Shown: positions 28,703 through 37,700 of the stretch, piece by piece
Layout: the number at the start of each line of letters is the position of its first letter
Numbering within the stretch: position 1 is the first letter of the stretch
DNA from: Flavobacterium circumlabens
GTDB lineage: Bacteria; Bacteroidota; Bacteroidia; Flavobacteriales; Flavobacteriaceae
DNA length: 64,000 nt
Assembly: GCF_004345565.1 (NCBI RefSeq)
Contig: NZ_SLWA01000003.1
Coordinates: forward strand, 372,001-436,000
Reading direction: 5' to 3'
The notes under the pieces: generated by a model
Databases searched by the model: none
Told to the model about the DNA's origin: nothing
What the model saw: only the letters and a program-made list of their open reading frames with translations
Position numbers and translations under genes: made by a program

Positions 28703-29521
28703 ATGACATTGATATCCAAAGAAAAATTTTCAGAAGCTGCGGGTCTTTCTAAAATTCCTATTCCCGGATTGCCCGCGTATTTAATGAAAGTACTGAAAAT
28801 TAATGATTTAAATAGTATTGTCAAAGAGGCAGGTAATCTCGAGGGAGCGGATTTTGCTAATTATGTCCTAATGAAAATTGGAGTGAAAGTACAATTTGAT
28901 GATTCCGAATTACTAAATATTCCTCGCGAAGGAGCTTTTATAGTGGTGGCAAATCATCCCTATGGAGGCATCGAATCGTTAGCTTTATTAAGTACAATTG
29001 CAAAAGTACGTCCTGATACCATGTATATGGGGAATTTTTTATTAAAGGAAATTCCAAATCTTGAAAAATGTATTATTGCTGTAAATCCATTTGAAAACGT
29101 GCAGAATTCTGCGAGTATTACGGGATTAAAAATGACGCTTAAAGCTCTGGGAGAAGGCACTCCCGTTGCCATATTTCCTGCCGGGGAGGTTTCATCTTAT
29201 AATTTTAAAACCAGTGAAATAACAGACCCCGAATGGCATCCTGTAGTAGGAAAGATTATCTGCAAAGCTAATGTGCCTGTTTTGCCGATATATTTTCATG
29301 GAAATAATGGTTTATTCTTCAGTATGTTAAAATCAATTCATCCGATGCTGCAAACTTCGAAACTGATATCAGAACTCTTTAACAAAAAAGGATATGCTCT
29401 AAAGATGACTATCGGAAAAGCCATTTTTTTACATGCGGAAAAAGGAAAAGTTTCCGATTCCCTACTATTAAAAAATCTGAGAAGCAAGCTATATGCTCTT
29501 AAAAATCAATCATATAATTAA
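28703..29521 (+). CDS. PlsC-superfamily acyltransferase (OlsF/GlsA 'hemolysin' type)
   Basis: The start is put at MTLISKEKFSEAAG (28703), since the upstream extension is not protein-like. The about 272-residue product has motif I as VVANHPYGGIESLALL, a NHPxGG variant of HX4D, and motif III as IFPAGEVSS, followed by WHPVVGKIICKANVPVLPIYFHG. This wording matches the acyltransferase part of OlsF and the GlsA-type enzymes that O-acylate ornithine or glycine lipids, more than PlsC of glycerophospholipid synthesis. The N-acyltransferase partner is not nearby. Probably membrane-associated and cytoplasmic. Confidence 0.8.
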   Translation: MTLISKEKFSEAAGLSKIPIPGLPAYLMKVLKINDLNSIVKEAGNLEGADFANYVLMKIGVKVQFDDSELLNIPREGAFIVVANHPYGGIESLALLSTIAKVRPDTMYMGNFLLKEIPNLEKCIIAVNPFENVQNSASITGLKMTLKALGEGTPVAIFPAGEVSSYNFKTSEITDPEWHPVVGKIICKANVPVLPIYFHGNNGLFFSMLKSIHPMLQTSKLISELFNKKGYALKMTIGKAIFLHAEKGKVSDSLLLKNLRSKLYALKNQSYN

Positions 29522-29540
29522 GTGCTTATACTTCTAAGTT

Positions 29541-29574
29541 AAGAGGATAATCATTTTTGCTTATCCTCTTTTTT
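29541..29574 (+). terminator. Terminator after the acyltransferase gene
   Basis: A perfect 10-bp stem AAGAGGATAA / TTATCCTCTT with a 10-base loop, followed by TTTTG. It lies between convergent genes and could serve both strands. Confidence 0.8.
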
Positions 29575-29641
29575 GTTTTAAATTACACTACAGTAATAAA
29601 GGAAGTCTTACTTGTAAGAGGCTTTCTTTAACTATCCTTTA

Positions 29642-31435
29642 CTATTTTGTATCCAGAGAGGTATAATAGTCCTGTAAAATGTACCATGCCTTTTTTCTGT
29701 CTCCTCTATCCGAGAGCAGACCCTTGCGATTCCATCCATTTTGATAGACAGGGTGCATTCTTCCGAGTGAACGGTAATCTACTAAAATCCACGGACAAAC
29801 ACCTGCTAAATTGGGTGCTGTTTTAAACATGGCAATTTGGTCTTTGTAGATTTGCTCCTGGTATTCTTCGGTCCAGTATGCTGCTTCATCGGTTGGGCCG
29901 TAATGGCTTCCATAAAGTGCTTCGCCTCCAAATTCAGCTATTATTACCGGTTTGTTGGCTACCAGTTTCCATTTGGTATCCTGCGGTTTACCCTGCCAGG
30001 GTATGTACCAGCCAATATATTCGTTTAAAGATATAATATCGAAATAATTGTAAAGAGGATCATTTACATCTAAGGTATTATTACTGTATCCCTGATTATT
30101 AATTACCGATGTTATTAATCTCGTGTCATCTATTGCCCTGCATTTTTTAGAGAGTTCAATCAATGCTTCATTACGATTGGGAGTTGAGGTATATGTTTCG
30201 TTGGAAATGCTCCAAATAAAAACGCTGCAACGATTTTTATCTCTGGCAATCATTTCTTTAAGCATGGTTTCCATTTTATCGGTTACTCCCGGAGCAGCAA
30301 ATTCAATATGCTGGTAAACGGGCAGCTCATCCCAAACCAATAAGCCCATTTTTTCAGCCATTTTAACCATATTCTCGTTGTGTGGATAATGGGCAAGACG
30401 AACAAAGTTGCAACCCAGCTCTTTTGCCCAGGTGAGTAAAATAAGCGCATCAGATTGTGAAAATGCTTTAGCTGCCGTTAGCGGATTTTCTTCATGAATA
30501 TTGGTTCCTTTTAAGAATATTGGTTTACCATTCAGCAAGATTTCTGCCCCTTTGGTTTCAATGGTTCGAAAGCCAATCTCGTCTGTAATAGAATCAGTTT
30601 CACTTTCAATAATAACCTTGTATAATTTTGGATGGTCCGGCGACCATAATTTAAATTTTGAAGAAAACTCTACAGGGGCCTTACCGCTGCTATTGGTTTT
30701 AGTCGTATAGATGATGCCTAGTTCCGGTATTTTTACTTTTACAGATTGTGAAACACCAGCTCCTTTAAGTTGTATCCAGCCACTTACTTCTTTAGAGGAC
30801 GATTTTTTTAACTGAATCAAATAATCTTCAATGTAACAAGTGGGAGTAGAGACCAGATGTACATCGCGTGTAATTCCTCCGTAATTAAACCAGTCGTAAC
30901 CAAGACCCGGCAGTCCATCTTTCAATCGTTGATTATTGACCTTCACAATAAGACTGTTGCTGCCGTTAACGGCCAGATCGCTTATCTCGAACTGAAAAGG
31001 CGTAAAGCCACCTTCATGAGTACCCAGAAGTTTACCATTTAAATATACCGTAGCTCTATAATTAACGGCGCCAAAATGAATAAAATAACGCTTGTCTGCT
31101 GTTTTCTGGTAGGTAAATGCTTTTTTGTACCAAACGACACCCTCCAAATAGGTGATTTCGTTTATTTGGGTATTAAAATCTCCGGGCACGTTTAGTAATG
31201 GGCTGCCTTCAAATGAATATTCGACAAAATCCGTTTTATTTTGCGGTTTTTTTTCCAGCCATATCTCCCGCCAGTCTCCAATATTGGTAGGATCAATAAT
31301 GCACTGCCATTTGCCATTTAAGGATTCGGTTTTTCTGGATGCAATATTCTGTAGTGTCTGACCTTCACAAATCCAGAAGGTCAATAAAAAGCAGAAGTGT
31401 AATATAAAGCAGGATATTTTTTTTGGCTCTGGCAT
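29642..31435 (-). CDS. Secreted GH2 glycosidase (beta-glucuronidase/beta-galactosidase type)
   Basis: A 597-residue exported GH2 enzyme (signal ISCFILHFCFLLTFWICEGQ). The sugar-binding domain (about 40-200) and Ig-like domain (200-295) precede the TIM barrel with VRLAHYPHNE, acid/base E413 in WSISNET and nucleophile E501 in IIAEFGGE. The length and these motifs fit bacterial beta-glucuronidases better than LacZ, but the substrate is not certain. It stands alone on the minus strand, away from the galactan locus, convergent with the acyltransferase gene. Confidence 0.87.
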   Translation of the reverse strand: MPEPKKISCFILHFCFLLTFWICEGQTLQNIASRKTESLNGKWQCIIDPTNIGDWREIWLEKKPQNKTDFVEYSFEGSPLLNVPGDFNTQINEITYLEGVVWYKKAFTYQKTADKRYFIHFGAVNYRATVYLNGKLLGTHEGGFTPFQFEISDLAVNGSNSLIVKVNNQRLKDGLPGLGYDWFNYGGITRDVHLVSTPTCYIEDYLIQLKKSSSKEVSGWIQLKGAGVSQSVKVKIPELGIIYTTKTNSSGKAPVEFSSKFKLWSPDHPKLYKVIIESETDSITDEIGFRTIETKGAEILLNGKPIFLKGTNIHEENPLTAAKAFSQSDALILLTWAKELGCNFVRLAHYPHNENMVKMAEKMGLLVWDELPVYQHIEFAAPGVTDKMETMLKEMIARDKNRCSVFIWSISNETYTSTPNRNEALIELSKKCRAIDDTRLITSVINNQGYSNNTLDVNDPLYNYFDIISLNEYIGWYIPWQGKPQDTKWKLVANKPVIIAEFGGEALYGSHYGPTDEAAYWTEEYQEQIYKDQIAMFKTAPNLAGVCPWILVDYRSLGRMHPVYQNGWNRKGLLSDRGDRKKAWYILQDYYTSLDTK

Positions 31436-31598
31436 AGTTTATTAATATAATATGAATCCTAAAATTAAATTTTTTTTTACTTTCTGACTAATCAAAAATC
31501 GTCAAATTTTTATACTATTTTAGATTTATCCTACTATTAGAGTATTTCACAATCTATTTTTAATTTAATAAAATAAAAAATGTGTTACCATAAATAAT
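31436..31598. other. AT-rich spacer before the 39-bp array
   Basis: Strongly AT-rich, between the divergent GH2 gene and the tandem array. The GH2 promoter must be here; I see no distinct box. Confidence 0.4.
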
Positions 31599-31710
31599 GT
31601 TTCGAAAATTTAAAAATAAAAATTTGCAACAGTTTTCGTTTCAAAAAAAATAAAATAAAAATTTGAAACAGTTTTTGTTTCAAATAAAAAAATAAATAAA
31701 TTCGAAACAG
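31599..31710 (+). repeat. Three-unit tandem repeat, 39-bp period, upstream of an HTH gene
   Basis: GTTTC begins at 31599, 31638 and 31677, and TTTGCAACAG, TTTGAAACAG and TTCGAAACAG at 31623, 31662 and 31701, so the period is exactly 39. In the second unit TTTGAAACA and TGTTTCAAA (31662-31684) form a perfect inverted repeat across the unit border. One further period reaches the start codon of the next gene. Likely operator sites for the HTH protein. Confidence 0.8.
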
Positions 31711-31741
31711 AACTAAAATATAAACCTAAAAAGCAGGAGTG

Positions 31742-32266
31742 ATGAAAAAAGAGGAAAATGTTGGAACGTTATTAGGAATACCGCAAGAAGAAATGGCGAT
31801 ACTGCTGCAGGTGACGCGCGGTCAATGGTCGATGTTTTTATCAGGAAAGCGAAGTCTGCCCACAGCCGCGGTGCTCAAACTGACCGAAATGCTTACTATT
31901 GTAAAAGAAGCTGAGACCCAAGAACCGCATGCTGCTGCCCTAAAGGAAGAGGAGGCACGAATAAAAAAATACTTAGAAGAGGAGATCATCATTAACCAAC
32001 ACAAACAACGCCTTGCTGCGGACCAACTCGAGAGATGCAAAAAAAGATACCAGTCGGCCCAAAATGCGGTGAAAATTGCGGATGCCCTGATCGCCAAAAA
32101 ACAGCAAACCCATACCTGGCAGGAGGAACTTTTGCCGCTTATAAAAAGCAATGCACAAGATGTCCTGAAGAAAAACAGCCTACTGGTACAAGAGCAATAT
32201 ACCCTAAAACTACTGGTACTGCAGCAGGAAGAAGTGGTGTTGACAGAACGGTTGTTGAGGAAGTAG
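31742..32266 (+). CDS. HTH/coiled-coil protein, paralogue of the gene at 55971
   Basis: The start is the ATG at 31742 after GCAGGAGTG; an in-frame GTG precedes it. The 174-residue product has an XRE-like helix-turn-helix in residues about 10-55 (IPQEEMAILLQVTRGQWSMFLSGKRSLP) and a long charged helical region to the end (KKYLEEEIIINQHKQRLAADQLERCKKRY). It shares this plan and many residues with the protein at 55971-56492. Both follow tandem arrays. It presumably binds DNA, perhaps its own array. No characterised homologue is known to me. Confidence 0.75.
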   Translation: MKKEENVGTLLGIPQEEMAILLQVTRGQWSMFLSGKRSLPTAAVLKLTEMLTIVKEAETQEPHAAALKEEEARIKKYLEEEIIINQHKQRLAADQLERCKKRYQSAQNAVKIADALIAKKQQTHTWQEELLPLIKSNAQDVLKKNSLLVQEQYTLKLLVLQQEEVVLTERLLRK

Positions 32267-32288
32267 ACAGTTTAAGGTTTTCTCTCTA

Positions 32289-32376
32289 TCTCATCCTGAA
32301 AAAAGTTTACATATTTACACTAGATCTTAAAATAGATCTACTTGTCTTCATGAGCGGGACGCTAGCGCAAGCATAG
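32289..32376 (+). repeat. Truncated copy of the MITE-like element
   Basis: Shares the core CATCCTGAAAAAAGTTTACA and AAAATAGATCTACTTGTCTT with 33920-33980, and ends in the same GC-rich terminal sequence (AGCGGGACGCTAGCGC). Its left terminal repeat is missing. Confidence 0.65.
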
Positions 32377-32442
32377 GGATTTGTTAATTAACAAATAATT
32401 CACTAATTGTTAACATTTAAAGTTTTAATATCTATAAATAGT

Positions 32443-32450
32443 TATATTTG
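32443..32450 (+). promoter_or_regulatory. -7 box TATATTTG of the two-TM protein gene
   Basis: An exact TAnnTTTG match 22 bases upstream of the ATG at 32472, which supports that start and a short leader. Confidence 0.55.
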
Positions 32451-32471
32451 CTTACTAAAAATGTTAAAAGA

Positions 32472-33428
32472 ATGAAGAAATTTTTTTTTGGAATATATAA
32501 AAACCTAACAGAATTTTTTGATAAGTACTTTATTGCTTTAACCGTACTTATAGGGATTACGTGTCTCATTTCTGGTATTTATTTTGGAAATGAAAAAGAT
32601 TGGTTATATAAGTTGCTGTATACAATAGGTTCTATATCATTAACTAGTGGCATATTTGCAGGAATAGCAAAAAGCAATCAGTTTACTGAAATATATAAAA
32701 AGATTTTTAGAGAAATTATATATGGAACTGAGCATCTAGAAAATAGAAATGATTTAGAAAAAATTTGGGATAACGTAACTAAAACTTTAAGTCATAAGAA
32801 ATTTCAAAGGATAAGTACCTTGATGAATAGTAATATAAAAAAGTACTTTTTACCCTTAGAACATGATTATTATTATAATGACTTTAGTGTTGATATTAAT
32901 ATTGAATTCTGCGAAGAAAATGATGATTACATTATTGTCACTGAAGAAACAAAATTTAAGATTATTTGTGATGATGAAAATTTAGAGATTAATACAACAC
33001 ATAAAGTAAGTTTAAAAACTGATCCCTCACATAGAGAATTAACCAAATGTAAAATAAATCTAATTCTTGATGATGTTATACAGAAAGATTTAGAATTTAA
33101 ATTGACACATGAAAAAAACTTTTTGGTTGGGGCATATCAAAAAGATCTAAATGGTAAAAAAAGCTATTCCATAGTAAGAAAAGATGAGAAAAAATATAGT
33201 TTACAGTACAATCCAATTAAAAAACAGCTAGCAGCGTGGATTTATAATAATTGTAGAGTTGATATTACTTATCCTAAAGGATTATTTATAGATTTTAGTG
33301 GATTGGGAACTTTAAATGATTTTAAAATTGACCACAAGAATACTAATACTCATAATCGATTAAAGGCTGAATACAAAGGTCTGATTTACAAGAATCAAGG
33401 TTTTTTTATTTTTTTCAGAAAAATTTAA
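32472..33428 (+). CDS. Two-TM membrane protein of unknown function
   Basis: The start is the ATG of MKKFFFGIYKNL (32472). The 318-residue product has two membrane helices (about 20-38, YFIALTVLIGITCLISGIYF, and 45-65, LLYTIGSISLTSGIFAGIA), then a helical linker and a beta-rich soluble C-terminal domain of about 200 residues. No catalytic motif is seen. The base composition is much more AT-rich than the flanking loci, with a Lys/Asn/Ile-rich product, which suggests acquisition. It lies between two copies of a MITE-like repeat. The layout recalls membrane-anchored effector proteins of defence systems, but no partner gene is present, so function is open. Confidence 0.7.
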   Translation: MKKFFFGIYKNLTEFFDKYFIALTVLIGITCLISGIYFGNEKDWLYKLLYTIGSISLTSGIFAGIAKSNQFTEIYKKIFREIIYGTEHLENRNDLEKIWDNVTKTLSHKKFQRISTLMNSNIKKYFLPLEHDYYYNDFSVDINIEFCEENDDYIIVTEETKFKIICDDENLEINTTHKVSLKTDPSHRELTKCKINLILDDVIQKDLEFKLTHEKNFLVGAYQKDLNGKKSYSIVRKDEKKYSLQYNPIKKQLAAWIYNNCRVDITYPKGLFIDFSGLGTLNDFKIDHKNTNTHNRLKAEYKGLIYKNQGFFIFFRKI

Positions 33429-33540
33429 CCTACATTTGCATTTTAATTTCTATATTTGAATTAAATCACAAAAAACAACTATTATGAGAAGCTTCAAAAA
33501 TGACACCGTGTTTGGTTAAAATTATTAAACTTTAAATAAA

Positions 33541-33570
33541 AAAAACATACTCATGGGGTATGTTTTTTGC
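33541..33570 (+). terminator. Terminator after the two-TM gene
   Basis: AAAACATAC and GTATGTTTT pair over 9 bp with a 7-base loop, followed by TT. Confidence 0.7.
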
Positions 33571-33860
33571 TTTTACACTGATTACTAAAATTGTATTTTT
33601 TGATTATATAAACTCTAACCCAATTAACTTTTTTATGTTTTTAGTTGTATAATAGGTGCTTTGTTACTGTAATCTTTTCAGAACGACTAACTTATCTTTA
33701 AAACATTTTTGTTCAGTTTGTAATACTATGGAAAAAAAAACAAGCATTCATTACTGTATCTGAAAACAGTTTTTAATATAATCCTTTTTAATATGTATGT
33801 AAGGTGAATTACTGGCATTACTTGTGTTTTTATATGTAACGGGCAGTGGCATTTTTTCTC

Positions 33861-34007
33861 CTACTAAAGCGAGCGTCCCGCTTGTGAACCCAAAGTTTAT
33901 ATATAGCAGAATTATAATTATGTCTCGTCCTGAAAAAAGTTTACATTTTAGACTTAATCCTAAAATAGATTTACTTGTCTTCAACAGCTGAACGCTCACG
34001 CCAGTAG
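33861..34007. mobile_element. MITE-like element, about 147 bp, with imperfect 29-bp inverted ends
   Basis: The left end (33861-33889, CTACTAAAGCGAGCGTCCCG onward) and the reverse complement of the right end (33979-34007, CTACTGGCGTGAGCGTTCAG onward) match at most positions. The core holds CGTCCTGAAAAAAGTTTACA, also found in the copy at 32289. There is no coding capacity. Such short non-coding elements are usually moved by a transposase elsewhere. Confidence 0.6.
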
Positions 34008-34072
34008 ATGTGAATAAACAAAGAAAGAGACTCGAAAGTCTCTTTATGGAATTAATATATCTTTATAAATGA

Positions 34073-34480
34073 TTATTTATTGATTAATTTTTCAAGTCTT
34101 CCCATCATTTCATCCTTCTCTTTCAACATCCTTTCATACAAAGCAATTTTTTCTTCATGAAGTTGGATTAACTTGTCGATCGGATTAGTATTAAATGTTG
34201 CACTATGACCTGTATTTAAGAAAGCTCCGTTATCAAAAGTATTCGAAATAATATTTACCGCCTGTTCCTCATCAAAATTCTGAAAAGCTTCAACCGGAAT
34301 TCGTAATGAGTTTGAGATCTGTTTAAGCAGGCCATGTTCAATTACATCTTTCTGCTCCAGCATGGAAATTTTCTTCTGATTCCATTCCTCTCCCAAATCA
34401 TAAGCCAGTGCTTCCTGTTTGATGCCAAGCATTTCTCTGAAACGTTTTATGTTTCTTCCCTGATGTATTTTCTGTTCCAT
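34073..34480 (-). CDS. XRE-family HTH regulator with C-terminal coiled coil
   Basis: A 135-residue protein. Residues about 8-65 are an XRE helix-turn-helix (NIKRFREMLGIKQEALAYDL, then WNQKKISMLEQKDVI). Residues 95-135 form a charged helix (IQLHEEKIALYERMLKEKDE) typical of a dimerisation coil. This compact plan is common for regulators in Bacteroidota accessory DNA. It stands alone on the minus strand, next to the MITE-like element. The target is unknown. Confidence 0.8.
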   Translation of the reverse strand: MEQKIHQGRNIKRFREMLGIKQEALAYDLGEEWNQKKISMLEQKDVIEHGLLKQISNSLRIPVEAFQNFDEEQAVNIISNTFDNGAFLNTGHSATFNTNPIDKLIQLHEEKIALYERMLKEKDEMMGRLEKLINK

Positions 34481-34717
34481 AGTCGGTATCTATTTTCTAA
34501 AGGCTCAAAGATAAAGCCATTTGGGTTAAAAATTGTGAGTTTCAAAGATAAAAAAATATCCTGTAAAATATTGTTTTTGTAGGAATATTATAGCTGTATT
34601 TCGAGATATTTTATCCTTAGAAAGAATAAAATTTACTTCGGGGCTAATTTTTGGTCAGCTTGTGAGACAGGAAATCCATCCGGGAATGTACGAATGTTTA
34701 ATCTGCAAAAAATCTAA

Positions 34718-37700
34718 TTATATACTATCCCCTTTCTGAATGATATTCAATTCCTTATTAAAAGAATTTCTGTATTTTTTGATATACTCAGAAGGTTTCA
34801 TCCCAAACAATTTTACGAACTGCTGACGGAAATAGCGCTGGTCTTCTATACCCACCTGAGGGCCCACCTGCGCGATATTGATATTTTCGGTCAGCATAAT
34901 TACGGCGGCTCTGCGGATTCGGATTGACCGGATAAAAACATTTACGGTTTGTCCTGAAATTGCTTTAATCTTTTTGTAAAGACTGGAATGGCTCATCCCC
35001 ATGGCAGCAGAGAAACTCTTCAGGTTAAATTCGCTGTTTTCAAGATTGGCTTCGACGATTTCAATGCATTTATCCAGAAATTCTTTGTATTCAAGAGGCA
35101 CTTTATTGACGTTTTCCCGAAGGGTAATGCTGTCCAGGAAATACTTGCGCAATTGCCCCCTGTTTCTAAGCACCGTGTCTACACGTGCCAGAAGGATATC
35201 GCTGTCAAAAGGTTTGGTCACATAATCGTCTGCACCTTCCGTTATGCTCTGCAAATGAATGTCATTGCTGGTGGTAGCGGTGAGCAATATTACCGGAATA
35301 TGGCTTAAGTCATCATTTTGTTTGATTTTTTTGCATAAATCCAAACCGTTCATGCCTTCCATAGAAATATCGCTTAGTACAATATCCGGCAGGTGTTTTT
35401 CAACCAGTTTCAGTCCTTCGAGTCCGTTTGCTGCCGAATACACAATGTAGTTTTTGGAGAAAAGCTGTACCAGATAATGGTTCATTTCGGGATTGTCTTC
35501 TACAATCAGCAATACTTTTTTGGTACTGATTAAGGCTTCCTGTATCTTTTCAGGATTGGAGAGTTCGTTTATGCTTTTAGGTGTATTTTGATTCGCTGCC
35601 GGCATTCCTTCCAGAAGTTCGCCTACAAGAGGCGACATTTGCGGATGAATCTCAGTGATATTCATTGCTGCAAAATGACTTTTTCCTTTTGGAAGTACAA
35701 TCGTGAACGAAGTGCCTTTTCCGACTTCACTTTTGCACGTTATCTCACCATGATGTTTATGCACAAAATATTGGGCAACATAAAGACCTATTCCGAACCC
35801 ATTGCTGGATTTAGACTGAATTTGTTTGAATTTTTCAAAAATAGCAGCAAGATCATTTTCCTGAATTCCGCTGCCGGTATCGGATATAATAATCGAAACA
35901 TCAGCCGTTTTCTCGATGATCTCGATACTTATAGTTCCTTTATTAGGGGTAAATTTGAACGCATTGGAGATTAGATTGAAAAGCGTAATCTCTATTTTTT
36001 CATAATCGCCATATATTTCAACAGGTGTTTTTTCTTCAATAAACTGATAATTTAAACTTTTAACCGCTGCCATTTGCGTAAAGCTGTCGTAGATTTCCCG
36101 GCACAGGCTGTTTAAATTAATCCTGGAAATTTTGAGTTCATCCAGATCGGTTTCGGCTTTTCTGAACAACAGTAACTGATCGGTGAGGCTCAGTAACCTT
36201 TTGGCATTTTTATAGGCAAGATTCAGGTCGAGATCATCTTCCGAACGGTTTTTTCTGTCAATGGCGCTTTTGAGCGGATTTATAATTAAAGACAGGGGAG
36301 TGCGCAATTCATGCGCCATATAGGTAAACATCGAAAACTGCTTTTCGGCATGTTCTTTGTCTTTTGTATGCTCCATACGCGCCAGTTTTATTTCGTAGCG
36401 CAGTCTTTCCTTGTTTTTATGATACCCCACGTAGGCATAAATGGCCCCGGCAGCAGCGAGTAGATAAAAAGTATAGGCCCACCAGGTTCTGTACCAGGGT
36501 GGAAGGATTTTTACCTTTGCCAGCGTTACTTCTTTGGTCCAGTTTCCAAAAACATCGGTTGTTTTTACTTTAAAAACATAGGTTCCTTCGGTCAGTCGGG
36601 AATAATTGGCCCTGTTGTTCTTTGAGGTATAATTCCAGTCTTTGTCCCATCCTTCGAGAAAATAAGCGGTATTGATTTTTTCGGAATTGACATAATCCAG
36701 GTACACAAAATCAAAACTCAATGCCGATTTTTCATAAGGAAGTTCGGCAGCGCTGATCATTTCGAGTTTTTTTTGGGTGATGTAAGGGCTGTCCGGGTTT
36801 AAGGACTGATTGTTGACCAGCAAATCATTTAATAAAAATTTGCCGGTATTTTTTTTGTCTTTGATATGATCCGGATCAAAAACATTGAACCCGTTGATAC
36901 CGCCAAAAATAAATTCTCCTGTCGAAAGTTCCGTTCCCGCATTCCAGCTAAACTGATGGCCCTGAAGTCCATCAGAAACCCCGAAATTCCTGAAAGTGTT
37001 ATTCTTGGGATTCAATCTTGAAATCCCGTGATACGTACTCATCCATAAATCGCCTTTTTTGTCTTCCAGAAGGCGAAGTATGGTATTGCTCGAAAGACCG
37101 TTTTGAGTCGTATACTTTTTGAAAGTGCCCGCTTTTCGGTTGAATAAAAGCAAACCGCCTTCAACGGTACCAATCCAAAGATTGTTGTTTTGATCTTCAG
37201 TGATGCATCTGATCGTATAATCGGAATGATAGTTTTTTACTTTTTTTGTTTTGGGTTCTATTTCAAAAAAAGAATTAAAGGTTCCGCCCCAGATTTTTCC
37301 GTCTTTGGTTTCGTAGAGACAGGTAACATTGCGCAAAGCTGTACTATAGCAGATGAATTTGTTTTGTCTTTTATCAAATTGATAGAGTGCCCCTCCGTTA
37401 GTAACGGCAAGCCACAGCGTTTTTTTTGAATCTATAAACAACAGCCAGGATTCCTGTTCTGCTTTTTTGGTAATTTGATTGTAAATAGAGAAATTCTGAA
37501 TGGCTTTTGATTGGGGATCAATACGGCATACGCCGCCTTTCCACATCGCCACCCAGATGGCATTATCAGCATCCCTGACGATGCTGGTGACAAAATTACT
37601 CTGAATTTTTCTGCCGGCTGGTGCTGTTGTCGAGTAAACGTCGTAGGTATTTTGTTTTCTGTTCCAGTAGCGCATTCCGGCGCCATCAGTGCCTATCCAG

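Larger units (their letters stand above)
33429..34072. other. Intergenic region holding a terminator and a MITE-like element
   Basis: After the two-TM gene come a terminator (33541) and the MITE-like element (33861). A minus-strand open frame at 33751-33999 overlaps the element and looks accidental. Confidence 0.5.

Noticed and set aside
31599..31710. CRISPR-like repeat array
   Set aside because: Three AT-rich units of 39 bp with no unique spacers between them and no cas genes; it fits a tandem operator array instead.
33751..33999. 82-codon minus-strand open frame
   Set aside because: It runs across the MITE-like element and has no recognisable domain.
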